Part shown: piece by piece, positions 1-7,421 of the stretch
How the letters are laid out: each line of letters begins with the position of its first letter
How positions within the stretch are numbered: the first letter of the stretch is position 1
NCBI RefSeq assembly: GCF_030053425.1
Contig: NZ_JASGBI010000001.1
Location: 2,116,001 to 2,180,000, forward strand
Reading direction: 5' to 3'
Source of the DNA: Lysobacter stagni
GTDB lineage: Bacteria; Pseudomonadota; Gammaproteobacteria; Xanthomonadales; Xanthomonadaceae
DNA: 64,000 nucleotides
The notes under the pieces: model-generated
The model's input: only the letters and a program-made list of their open reading frames with translations
Databases searched by the model: none
Told to the model about the DNA's origin: nothing
Position numbers and translations under genes: made by a program

Positions 1-1
1 C

Positions 2-307
2 CGCATCTCGGACCTGGTGACCGTGCACACCAAGCTGGTCCACACCGGCACCACCAGCATGCATTTTGCGGTGGACGTGAAGGCGCGCGATCCCATGGAA
101 GGCGTCGAGCACGACCGCCTGTGCACGCACTGCATCATCGTGTTCGTCGCGCTGGACTCGGTGGAGGGCAAGCCGACGCCGGTGCCCGCGTGGACGCCGG
201 TCAACGACGACGACAAGCGCCTGGCCGAATACGCGCTCAAGGTGATGGAGCTGAGCAAGGGCATCGAGGAAACCGTCGAGCGGCTGGCGGCGATCAACGA
301 AGGGTGA
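2..307 (+). CDS. Acyl-CoA thioesterase, YciA-like (3' part only)
   Basis: This is the C-terminal part of a hotdog-fold acyl-CoA thioesterase that would hydrolyse acyl-CoA to free acid and CoA in the cytoplasm. The frame is open to the left edge and starts RISDLVTVHTKLVHTGTTSM, which matches the second half of YciA-type hotdog domains (the GTTS segment followed by a beta strand and a region ending in PVPAW). A helical tail of about 35 residues follows. The catalytic Asp-containing helix lies upstream of the window, so activity cannot be judged. An intrinsic terminator follows about 150 bp downstream. I am confident of the superfamily, less so of the exact subfamily. Confidence 0.75.
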   Translation, partial: RISDLVTVHTKLVHTGTTSMHFAVDVKARDPMEGVEHDRLCTHCIIVFVALDSVEGKPTPVPAWTPVNDDDKRLAEYALKVMELSKGIEETVERLAAINEG

Positions 308-457
308 GGCTGACCGCTCGCGCGGCACTGCCGCGTGGTCTGCCGAACGCCCGGCCAGGGATGGCCGGGCCGGGCGACCCGGAGTCAGTCGCGTACCGCC
401 ACGGATGGCATCGCAGCACTCAACGAGGCACGCTTTTTTCCTGATCCATGAAGCATG

Positions 458-485
458 AAAAAGGCCGCCCGGAGGCGGCCTTTTC
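458..485. terminator. Bidirectional intrinsic terminator
   Basis: GGCCGCC and GGCGGCC pair around a CGGA loop, flanked by AAAAA on the left and TTTT on the right. It can therefore stop transcripts from the thioesterase on the plus strand and from the NlpC/P60 gene on the minus strand. It sits between these two convergent genes. Confidence 0.8.
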
Positions 486-504
486 ATTGCACGTGCGCCG
501 AGGC

Positions 505-1143
505 TCAGATGCCGTCGAGGCGACGCGCCTGCATGAACTTCTGGCTCCAGTAGCCGGTGTCGAGGTTGGACACCTGCACGTCCTTGCCGCGGCTGGGGGC
601 GTGGACGAAACGGCCTTCGCCAACGTAGATGCCGACGTGGTCAACGCGGCCGCGACGGCCGAAGAACACCAGGTCGCCGGCGGCCAGCTTGGCCTTGTCG
701 TTGATCAGCTCGCCATTCTTGGCCATCTCGCGCGAGACGCGCGGGAGCTCGATGCCCAGGGCGTTGCGGAACACGTAACCCACCAGCCCGCTGCAGTCGA
801 AGCCCTTGTCCGGGTCGCTGCCGCCCCAGCGGTAGGGCGTGCCCAGCAACGCCATCGCGCGCTGCAGGACCGTCTTGATCTTGCTCTGCTGTTCGGTCGG
901 CAGGTTGGCGACCGGATCGCCCACCGAGGCCGCCGGGACCAGCAGGCGGTTCAGGTCGGTGGCCAGCAGCAGGGCGCGGTCGGACAGGCTCATGGCCTCC
1001 GGCAGCGCGGTGTTGGTGACGGGAGCCGGGGCGTCGGCGGAATCGCCGGCCAGTGAAGAACTGGGGACCTGCTGGGCGAATACCGGAGCGGCCATCAGCA
1101 CCAGCGACGCGGCGAGGGTGAGACGGAGCGGTGCCCGGCCCAT
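505..1143 (-). CDS. Secreted NlpC/P60 peptidoglycan hydrolase
   Basis: A putative periplasmic cysteine peptidase that cleaves peptide stems of peptidoglycan. I chose the ATG at 1143 (MGRAPLRL), which begins a clean Sec signal peptide ending in VFAQ; the frame stays open to an ATG at 1215, which would put a cysteine-containing stretch before the signal. The C-terminal NlpC/P60 domain shows the motif GFDCSG with Cys117, DHVGIY with His169 and RFVHAP with His181, the expected catalytic triad. Length is 212 aa. A second NlpC/P60 gene lies directly upstream on the same strand, but that copy is a lipoprotein. An AT-rich direct repeat lies in the 170 bp gap between them. Confidence 0.88.
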   Translation of the reverse strand: MGRAPLRLTLAASLVLMAAPVFAQQVPSSSLAGDSADAPAPVTNTALPEAMSLSDRALLLATDLNRLLVPAASVGDPVANLPTEQQSKIKTVLQRAMALLGTPYRWGGSDPDKGFDCSGLVGYVFRNALGIELPRVSREMAKNGELINDKAKLAAGDLVFFGRRGRVDHVGIYVGEGRFVHAPSRGKDVQVSNLDTGYWSQKFMQARRLDGI

Positions 1144-1244
1144 GCGGTTCTCGTTGGCGTCACTGGAGGAATTCGGCATCACGCAGGCATCACAAAACGA
1201 TTCGCGAAGGATCATGCCTGCGTAATGAGTGGATGAGGTTCAGA

Positions 1245-1264
1245 TTTCGTTATTTTTTCGTTAT
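1245..1264 (-). promoter_or_regulatory. Direct repeat TTTCGTTAT x2, 11 bp apart, upstream of the NlpC/P60 gene
   Basis: TTTCGTTAT occurs at 1245-1253 and again at 1256-1264, a spacing of one helical turn, in an unusually AT-rich patch of the intergenic region between the two minus-strand NlpC/P60 genes. Read on the minus strand it is ATAACGAAA repeated. It could be an operator or an AT-rich promoter element for the downstream hydrolase. No regulator is identified. Confidence 0.4.
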
Positions 1265-1313
1265 GTGAACTCGCGCCAGATCACAAATCGTGCCAAATGC
1301 CTTCACCCGGCCG

Positions 1314-1862
1314 TCACCGCAGGACCCGTTTCGCCCCGGTGTAGTGGTCCCGCCAGTAGCTGCCGTCGAGGTGGTCCAGCCGGACCGTCCCCCCGGTGCT
1401 GGGGGCATGGACGAACCGGCCCTCACCCACATAGATGCCGACGTGGCTGACGGCCTTGCCTTGCCCGAAGAACACCAGATCGCCTGCGGCCAGCCGCTCC
1501 GGCGCGATCCGCGGCCCCTGCCAGGCGGCCAGGTCGCGGGAAGTGCGGGGCAGGCTGAGGGACAACATGTCGCGGTAGACGTAAGTGACCAGGCCGCTGC
1601 AGTCGAAGCCGCCCTCGGGGGTGTTGCCGCCGTAGCGGTACGGCGTGCCGACCAGGCTGATGGCGCGCATCAGGACCGCGTTGGCGGCGTCGGGGTTCTC
1701 GGGCTGGACCACCGGCCAGGCGCGATGCGCGGGAGGGGCCTGGCGCACGGCCTTCTGACCGCCGCCGCAGCCGGCGAGCGCGGCGAGCAGCAGAAGAGAA
1801 AGGAGTACGGGGCCGCGCGCTGGCGCGGGGGCGGGCTTGCCGGGATAATGCCGGGCTCTCAT
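1314..1862 (-). CDS. NlpC/P60 peptidoglycan hydrolase, lipoprotein form
   Basis: A membrane-anchored paralogue of the gene just downstream. Starting at the ATG at 1862 gives 182 aa with a lipoprotein signal ending LAALAGC, the lipidated residue being Cys32. The NlpC/P60 domain carries GFDCSG (Cys88), SHVGIY (His140) and RFVHAP (His152), so the catalytic triad looks complete. The frame remains open to 1952, but that would give an Arg-rich leader and collide with the divergent slyD start, so I prefer 1862. Substrate is inferred to be peptidoglycan stem peptides. The position after the lipobox does not show the Asp that signals inner-membrane retention, so outer-membrane sorting is likely. Confidence 0.85.
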   Translation of the reverse strand: MRARHYPGKPAPAPARGPVLLSLLLLAALAGCGGGQKAVRQAPPAHRAWPVVQPENPDAANAVLMRAISLVGTPYRYGGNTPEGGFDCSGLVTYVYRDMLSLSLPRTSRDLAAWQGPRIAPERLAAGDLVFFGQGKAVSHVGIYVGEGRFVHAPSTGGTVRLDHLDGSYWRDHYTGAKRVLR

Positions 1863-1951
1863 CGGCCGGTAGATTGGCCGTTCATGTCGTCGACGGCAAG
1901 CCTGCCGCCGCATCCATGCTGCCCCGCGGTGGCAAACAGCCGAGTCCTGCA

Positions 1952-2431
1952 ATGAAAATCGAGAAAGATCGCGTCGTCCGTTTCCATTACACCGTCTCCG
2001 AAGTCGGCCAGGCGCCGCTGGAGAGCTCGGAAGGCCGCGAGCCGCTGGCCATCCTGATCGGCCACGGCAACATCATCCCGGGCCTGGAGAATGCGATGGA
2101 CGGCCGCGAGGCCGGCGAGAAGTTCGAGGTCGACGTGGTCGCGGCCGATGCCTACGGCGAGCGCCGCGAGGGCCTGACCCAGCGCGTGCCGAAGAAGCAC
2201 TTCCAGGGCGCACGCCTCGAGCCGGGCATGCAGGCCGTGCTGCCGACGAACTTCGGCCCGCGCGCCGTGACCATCCAGAAGGTGGGCATGAGCGTGGTGG
2301 ACGTGGACCTGAACCACCCGATGGCCGGCAAGGACCTGCACTTCGCCATCGAGATCGTCGAAGTGCGTGAAGCCTCGGCCGAAGAAGTCGAGCACGGTCA
2401 CGTGCACGGCGACGGCGGCCACCACCACTGA
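1952..2431 (+). CDS. slyD: FKBP-type peptidyl-prolyl cis-trans isomerase SlyD
   Basis: A cytoplasmic prolyl isomerase and chaperone. The 159-aa protein has the SlyD layout: a short FKBP N-terminal part (KDRVVRFHYTV), the inserted chaperone flap in the middle, return of the FKBP fold, and a His-rich metal-binding tail (EHGHVHGDGGHHH). In other bacteria such tails bind nickel and help hydrogenase or urease maturation; here the tail is short. I chose the ATG at 1952, since the frame extends further upstream without similarity. A GC-rich hairpin follows the stop. Confidence 0.93.
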   Translation: MKIEKDRVVRFHYTVSEVGQAPLESSEGREPLAILIGHGNIIPGLENAMDGREAGEKFEVDVVAADAYGERREGLTQRVPKKHFQGARLEPGMQAVLPTNFGPRAVTIQKVGMSVVDVDLNHPMAGKDLHFAIEIVEVREASAEEVEHGHVHGDGGHHH

Positions 2432-2455
2432 CCGGTTCGCTCCGAACGCATTCCC

Positions 2456-2479
2456 GACGGCCCGCGCAAGCGGGCCGTC
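2456..2479 (+). terminator. GC-rich hairpin after slyD
   Basis: GACGGCCCGC and GCGGGCCGTC pair around a short AA-containing loop 25 bp after the slyD stop. The following T-tract is poor, so this may be a weak terminator or an mRNA-stabilising hairpin. Confidence 0.5.
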
Positions 2480-2600
2480 TGCGTTCCGGGGCCGGCATCG
2501 TGCCCAGGCGCACGTCCCGGGCCGTTCACGCATGCTCTAATCGGCGCTTCCCTCCAGGGACGAAGCGGATGGCGGTGGAACGTCCGGACACCTCGCCGGA

Positions 2601-3854
2601 ATGAACGCAGGCGAGCTGGCGCCGACCGGCGCGAACCAGCGGCTGCAAAACCTCGACGTGCTGCGCGGCTTCGCGTTGCTCGGCATTTTCCTGATGAACG
2701 TGGAGTACTTCGGCCGACCGCTGGCCGACATGGGCCAGGGCATCCAGCCGGGCCAGGCGCCGTTCGACCATGCGCTGTCCTGGCTGATCTACGTCTTCGT
2801 GCAGGGCAAGTTCTGGATCCTGTTCTCCCTGCTGTTCGGCATGGGCTTCGCGCTCATGGACGAACGCGCGCGCGCTGCCGGGCGCGACTTCACTGCGATC
2901 CACCTGCGCCGCAGTCTGGCGCTGCTGGCCATCGGGCTGGCACACGCGTGGCTGGTGTGGGCAGGCGACATCCTGGTGGCGTACGCGATCGGTGCGTTGC
3001 TGCTCACGTGGTTCCGCGACCTGCCGCCCGAACGACAGGGGCGCTGGGGCGCACTGCTGTATGGCCTGCCCACGCTGGGGGTGCTGGCGATGGTCGCGCT
3101 GATGCTGCTCCTCGGGTTCGCCGGGGGCGCTGCCGGCGAGCACGCCGATCCCGCGCACAACAGCACCCAGGCGGCTGCGCGCGCTGTCGAAGTGCTGGCG
3201 TACTCGCAGGGCAGCTGGTGGCAGGCGACACAGGCGCGCGTGCAGTACTTCTTCGCACAACTGATCGAAACACTGGCGTTCGAGCCGTTCGCGCTGGGCA
3301 TGTTCCTGGTGGGCGCATGGCTGCTGCGCAGCGGCGCCATTGCCGACCCGCAGGCGCATGCGCCGCTGTACCGACGGCTGCGCCGCGTGGTGCTGCCTGT
3401 GGGCGTCGCGCTGGCGTTGGCCAGCGCAGCGGTGTCGGTGTATTTCGATTGGGACCACGACGGGCCGCGTTCGCTGCTGGCGATGTCGCTGATGCTGGCG
3501 GCCAGTCCACTGATGAGCCTGGGGTATCTGGCGCTGGTGGTCGGCGCACTGCACACGCCCCGCGGTGCGCGCGTGCTGGGTGTCCTTGCTCCCGCCGGGC
3601 GCATGGCGCTCAGCAACTATCTGCTGCAGTCGTTCATCGGAACTTGGGTGTTCTATGGCCACGGGCTCGGCCTGTGGGGGCAGGTATCGCGCCGCTGGCA
3701 GGTCGCGGGCGTGCTGGTGGTGTTTGCATTGCAGGTGGTGGCCAGCCGCTGGTGGCTGGCGCGCTTCCGTTTCGGGCCCGCGGAATGGCTGTGGCGGGCT
3801 TGCACGTACGGGCGGTTCCCGCCGATGCGGGTTGCCGCGGTCCACAACCTCTAA
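2601..3854 (+). CDS. DUF418 family polytopic membrane protein (YeiB-like)
   Basis: An inner-membrane protein of unknown biochemical role. The 417-aa sequence opens with LQNLDVLRGFALLGIFLMNV, the hallmark start of DUF418/YeiB proteins, which resemble membrane acyltransferases. About eight to ten hydrophobic segments follow, and the conserved C-terminal region includes GRMALSNYLLQS and an FRFGPAEWLWR segment. It ends 11 bp before the next gene, so it may be the first cistron of the FAD-oxidoreductase/gor/hutG run. The family assignment is firm; function is not known from the sequence. Confidence 0.88.
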   Translation: MNAGELAPTGANQRLQNLDVLRGFALLGIFLMNVEYFGRPLADMGQGIQPGQAPFDHALSWLIYVFVQGKFWILFSLLFGMGFALMDERARAAGRDFTAIHLRRSLALLAIGLAHAWLVWAGDILVAYAIGALLLTWFRDLPPERQGRWGALLYGLPTLGVLAMVALMLLLGFAGGAAGEHADPAHNSTQAAARAVEVLAYSQGSWWQATQARVQYFFAQLIETLAFEPFALGMFLVGAWLLRSGAIADPQAHAPLYRRLRRVVLPVGVALALASAAVSVYFDWDHDGPRSLLAMSLMLAASPLMSLGYLALVVGALHTPRGARVLGVLAPAGRMALSNYLLQSFIGTWVFYGHGLGLWGQVSRRWQVAGVLVVFALQVVASRWWLARFRFGPAEWLWRACTYGRFPPMRVAAVHNL

Positions 3855-3864
3855 ACTTGACGAC

Positions 3865-5121
3865 ATGGAACAGCGCGAAGATGTGGTGATCGTCGGTGCC
3901 GGCGTGATCGGTCTGGCCAGCGCCCTGGCCCTGCTCGAGACGGGCCGGAGTGTCCGTGTTATCGACGCGGGCCGGGTCGGCGGCGGCAGCTCCCACGGCA
4001 ACTGCGGCACGATCACGCCCAGCCATGCGCCGCCGCTGGCCGCGCCGGGCGTGGTGCTCAAGGCACTGCGCTGGATGCTCACGCCGGACGCACCGCTGTA
4101 CGTCGCGCCACGTTTCGATCCGCGACTGTGGTCGTGGCTGCTGCGCTTTGCCGTGCGCTGCAACGACCGCGACTGGCGCATCAGTGCCCGTGCCAAATCG
4201 GCCATCCTCAACGATTCGCGCGTGCGCCTGGCCGAATGGGTCCGCGACTACGGGCTGGCGTGCGAATTCGCGAACTCGGGCGAGGACTACGTCTACCGCG
4301 ACGCGCACGAGTTCGAGCACACCCAGGGCGAGGTCGATTTCCTGCGCGAGCTGGGTGTGCGCGTGGACGTCGTGGATGGCCCGACGTACGAACGCATCGA
4401 GCCCGCGCTCAAGCCCGGCCTTGCCGGTGCGATCCGCTTCGACGGCGATGCCGTGCTGCGGCCGGACCGCTATGTCTCCGAACTGGCCCGGGTCGTGCGC
4501 GAACGCGGTGGCGTGATCGTCGAACAGTGCGCCTTCGAAGGCGCGCAGACGCAGGGCGATCGCGTGCACATCCGCACGGCGCAGGGCGAACTGCAGGCGC
4601 GCGAGCTGGTGGTGGCGCTGGGTGCCTGGTCGCCGAAGCTGGCCGACGCAATCGGCGCGCCGTCGCTGAAGGGCCTCATCCAGCCGGGCAAGGGTTACTC
4701 GATCACGTACTCCTCGCCCAACCTGGTTCCGCGCCGGCCTCTGGTGCTGCGTGAGCGGCAGGTGTGCGTCACGGCGTGGGGCAGCGGTTTCCGCCTGGGC
4801 AGCACGATGGAGTTCAGCGGATACGACGAGAGCCTCAACCCGCGGCGCCTGGACGCACTGGAGCGGGGCGCGCGCGAATACCTGCACGAGCCCTACGGCG
4901 CGCAGAAGCAGGAGGAGTGGTATGGCTGGCGCCCGATGAGTTGCGACGACATCCCGATCATCGGCCGCGTGCCCGGCAATCCGCGCGTGCTGCTCGCCAC
5001 CGGGCACGGCATGATGGGCGTGAGCATGAGCGCCGCGACGGGCCAGCTCATCGCCGACCTGGTCGCGCAACGCACGCCGGCGATCGATCCGACGCCCTAC
5101 GGCATCGAGCGTTTCGAATGA
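3865..5121 (+). CDS. FAD-dependent oxidoreductase, DadA-like (D-amino acid dehydrogenase family)
   Basis: A putative flavoenzyme that oxidises an amine or D-amino acid. The 418-aa sequence has an N-terminal dinucleotide-binding motif (VVIVGAGVIGLASAL), the family stretch GGGSSHGNCGTITPSHAPPL, and a C-terminal FAD-contact region ending in ATGHGMMGVSMS. It has no transmembrane segment. Alternatives within the DAO fold are hydroxyproline or sarcosine dehydrogenase subunits, and sequence reading cannot separate them. The ATG at 3865 was preferred over an upstream frame extension that overlaps the DUF418 gene. Its stop overlaps the start of gorA (ATGA), so the two are translationally coupled. Confidence 0.82.
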   Translation: MEQREDVVIVGAGVIGLASALALLETGRSVRVIDAGRVGGGSSHGNCGTITPSHAPPLAAPGVVLKALRWMLTPDAPLYVAPRFDPRLWSWLLRFAVRCNDRDWRISARAKSAILNDSRVRLAEWVRDYGLACEFANSGEDYVYRDAHEFEHTQGEVDFLRELGVRVDVVDGPTYERIEPALKPGLAGAIRFDGDAVLRPDRYVSELARVVRERGGVIVEQCAFEGAQTQGDRVHIRTAQGELQARELVVALGAWSPKLADAIGAPSLKGLIQPGKGYSITYSSPNLVPRRPLVLRERQVCVTAWGSGFRLGSTMEFSGYDESLNPRRLDALERGAREYLHEPYGAQKQEEWYGWRPMSCDDIPIIGRVPGNPRVLLATGHGMMGVSMSAATGQLIADLVAQRTPAIDPTPYGIERFE

Positions 5122-6479
5122 ACGCGCACGCCCCCAGCGAGTTCGACCTGATCGTCATCGGTGGCGGTTCGGGCGGGCTGGCCGGTGCCTTCCGCGCTGC
5201 CGGACACGGTGCGCGCGTCGCGCTGCTGGAACCCGGCCTGCTGGGCGGCACCTGCGTCAACGTGGGTTGCGTGCCGAAGAAGGCGATGTGGCTGGCGGCG
5301 GACGTGGCCGGGCGGCTGCGACTGGCACAGACGCTGGGCTTTCCGGTGACGCCGGCGCCGTTGGACTGGCCGGAGTTCATCGTCCACCGCGAGCGTTACA
5401 TCGAGAACATCCACGCCAGCTACCGGCGCCGTCTCGACGAGGCGGGCATCGCGGTGCTGCCGTCGTACGCGCACTTCGTCGATGCGCACACCGTGGAATG
5501 CGAGAGCGGGACGCGACTGCGCGCGCCGCGCATCCTCATCGCCACCGGCGGGCGCCCGCAACGCATGGCGGTGCCCGGCGCGGAACTGGGCGGCGTCTCC
5601 GACGATTTCTTCCAGTGGCGCGCGGCGCCGGAGCGCGTGGCGATCGTCGGTGCCGGTTACATCGCGGTGGAACTGGCCGGTCTGTTGCAGGGGTTGGGCA
5701 GTCGCGTGGACGTGTTCGTGCGCGGCGATCGCCTGCTGCGTGGTTTCGATCACGAGCTCACCGCACAGTTGGCCGAGGAGTATCGTCAGCAGGGTATCCG
5801 CCTGCATTTCGATCACACCGTCGCAGCGATCGAGCGCGACGGGCAGGGCGTACGGCTGCGTGGTTTCGATGGGGCGTTGAGCGATCGCTTCGACGCATTG
5901 CTGTTCGCCACCGGTCGCGTGCCCAATAGCGAGCGGTTGCAGCTGCACAACGCCGGCGTGGCGACCGACGTCGGTGGTCATGTCGCCGTCGATGAGCGCC
6001 ACGCCACCAATGTCGACGGTATCTTCGCCGTCGGCGACATCACGCCCGATCCGCCGCTGACGCCGGTCGCCATCGCGGCCGCACGACGCCTGATGGATCG
6101 CCTTTACGGCGGAGCCACCGCGCTGCTCGACCGCACCGGCATTCCGACGGTGGTGTTCTCGCATCCGCCGATCGGGCAGGTGGGGCTCACCGAAATGGAG
6201 GCGCGCCAGGTGCATGGCGACACCGCCGTGCACGTGTACCGCGCCGGCTTCCGTCCCATGTTGTACGCGTTGGCCGACGTGCCGCAGCGCAGTCTGTTCA
6301 AGCTGGTGTGCGTGGGCGACGACCGTCGCGTCGTGGGCATCCACCTGATGGGCGAGGCCGCGGACGAGATTCTCCAGGGGTTCGCCGTGGCGCTGAAGCG
6401 CGGCATCACGCTGGACGACCTGCGCGACACCGTGGCGATCCACCCGACCAGCGCCGAAGAAGTGGTGCTGATGCGATGA
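5118..6479 (+). CDS. gorA: Glutathione-disulfide reductase
   Basis: Reduces oxidised glutathione with NADPH in the cytoplasm. The 453-aa protein shows the FAD motif DLIVIGGGSGG, the redox-active disulfide GGTCVNVGCVPKK (Cys46/Cys51), the NADPH domain motif IVGAGYIAVELAG followed by arginines in FVRGDRLLR that fit NADPH preference, and the C-terminal HPTSAEE containing the catalytic His-Glu pair. Length and motifs fit GorA rather than dihydrolipoamide or mercuric reductase. It starts inside the stop codon of the DadA-like gene and is followed 10 bp later by the deformylase gene. Confidence 0.92.
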   Translation: MNAHAPSEFDLIVIGGGSGGLAGAFRAAGHGARVALLEPGLLGGTCVNVGCVPKKAMWLAADVAGRLRLAQTLGFPVTPAPLDWPEFIVHRERYIENIHASYRRRLDEAGIAVLPSYAHFVDAHTVECESGTRLRAPRILIATGGRPQRMAVPGAELGGVSDDFFQWRAAPERVAIVGAGYIAVELAGLLQGLGSRVDVFVRGDRLLRGFDHELTAQLAEEYRQQGIRLHFDHTVAAIERDGQGVRLRGFDGALSDRFDALLFATGRVPNSERLQLHNAGVATDVGGHVAVDERHATNVDGIFAVGDITPDPPLTPVAIAAARRLMDRLYGGATALLDRTGIPTVVFSHPPIGQVGLTEMEARQVHGDTAVHVYRAGFRPMLYALADVPQRSLFKLVCVGDDRRVVGIHLMGEAADEILQGFAVALKRGITLDDLRDTVAIHPTSAEEVVLMR

Positions 6480-6489
6480 GTTTCCCGCT

Positions 6490-7284
6490 ATGAACACGCC
6501 TATCGAACACGACATCTACACGCTGCATCGCGGCACCGCGCCGCTGTTCGTGAGCCTGCCGCACGACGGCAGCCACATCCCCGATGCCCTCGCCGCGCGC
6601 ATGGTTCCCGCCGCGCGCAAGGCGCCGGACACCGACTGGCACGTGTCCATCCTTTACGACTTTGCGCGCGCGCTGGGTGCATCGGTCATCGTGCCGCGTC
6701 ATTCGCGCTATGTGGTCGATCTCAACCGTCCGCCGGACGACACCTCGCTGTATCCGGGCCAGAACACCACGGGGCTTTGTCCGGCAGTGCGGTTCAGCGG
6801 CGAACCGGTCTATCTGGAAGGCCAGGCTCCGTCGCCGGATGAAGTCGCCGCGCGCGTCGAGCAGTACTGGCGCCCGTACCACGATGCCCTGCGCGCGGAG
6901 ATCGACCGTGTGCACGGCGTGCATGGTCGCGTGGTGCTGTGGGAAGGCCACTCGATCCGCGGCAGCGACCTGCCATTCCTCTTCGAAGGCCGCCTGCCGG
7001 ACCTCAATCTGGGCACGTCGAACGGCGCAAGTTGTTCGCCGCAATTGCAGCAGCGACTGGAAGCGGTGTTGTCCGGCCAGGTGGATTACGACTTCGTGGT
7101 CAACGGGCGTTTCAAGGGCGGGTACATCACGCGCCACTACGGCGAACCCGCGCGCGGTATCGACGCGGTGCAGTTGGAGATCAGCCAGCGCAACTACATG
7201 GACGAGGACAGCTTCGTCTACCAGGCCGGCAAGGCGGCGGTGCTGCAGGACGTGCTGCGCGCGCTGCTGGCGTCAAATCTGTAG
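6490..7284 (+). CDS. hutG: N-formylglutamate deformylase
   Basis: Predicted to release formate from N-formyl-L-glutamate, the last step of one histidine-degradation route. The 264-aa sequence carries family features: LPHDGSHIP near the N-terminus, TDWHVSILYDF, the RHSRYVVDLNRPPDD block and GHSIRGSDLPFLFEG. The rest of the hut operon is absent here; the gene instead closes a DadA-like/gorA operon 10 bp after gorA. That setting suggests either a hut remnant or another formyl-amino-acid substrate. The downstream parE gene is convergent. Confidence 0.85.
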   Translation: MNTPIEHDIYTLHRGTAPLFVSLPHDGSHIPDALAARMVPAARKAPDTDWHVSILYDFARALGASVIVPRHSRYVVDLNRPPDDTSLYPGQNTTGLCPAVRFSGEPVYLEGQAPSPDEVAARVEQYWRPYHDALRAEIDRVHGVHGRVVLWEGHSIRGSDLPFLFEGRLPDLNLGTSNGASCSPQLQQRLEAVLSGQVDYDFVVNGRFKGGYITRHYGEPARGIDAVQLEISQRNYMDEDSFVYQAGKAAVLQDVLRALLASNL

Positions 7285-7421
7285 TCCTGCAGGCAGACGG
7301 CCCGTCAACGGGCGCCGGCTACCACGCGATCATGCCGCCGGTGTCGCCGTGGATGCGCGCCACATCCAGGCTCAGCGCGACGGCAGGGCTCGGCGCGGTT
7401 TCCCGAGCCCCGTTGATTCCG

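Noticed and set aside
2526..4211. Long minus-strand open frame opposite the DUF418 and FAD-oxidoreductase genes
   Set aside because: It is a shadow frame with Arg/Gln/His-rich low-complexity sequence and no ribosome site, and both sense genes are well supported by motifs.
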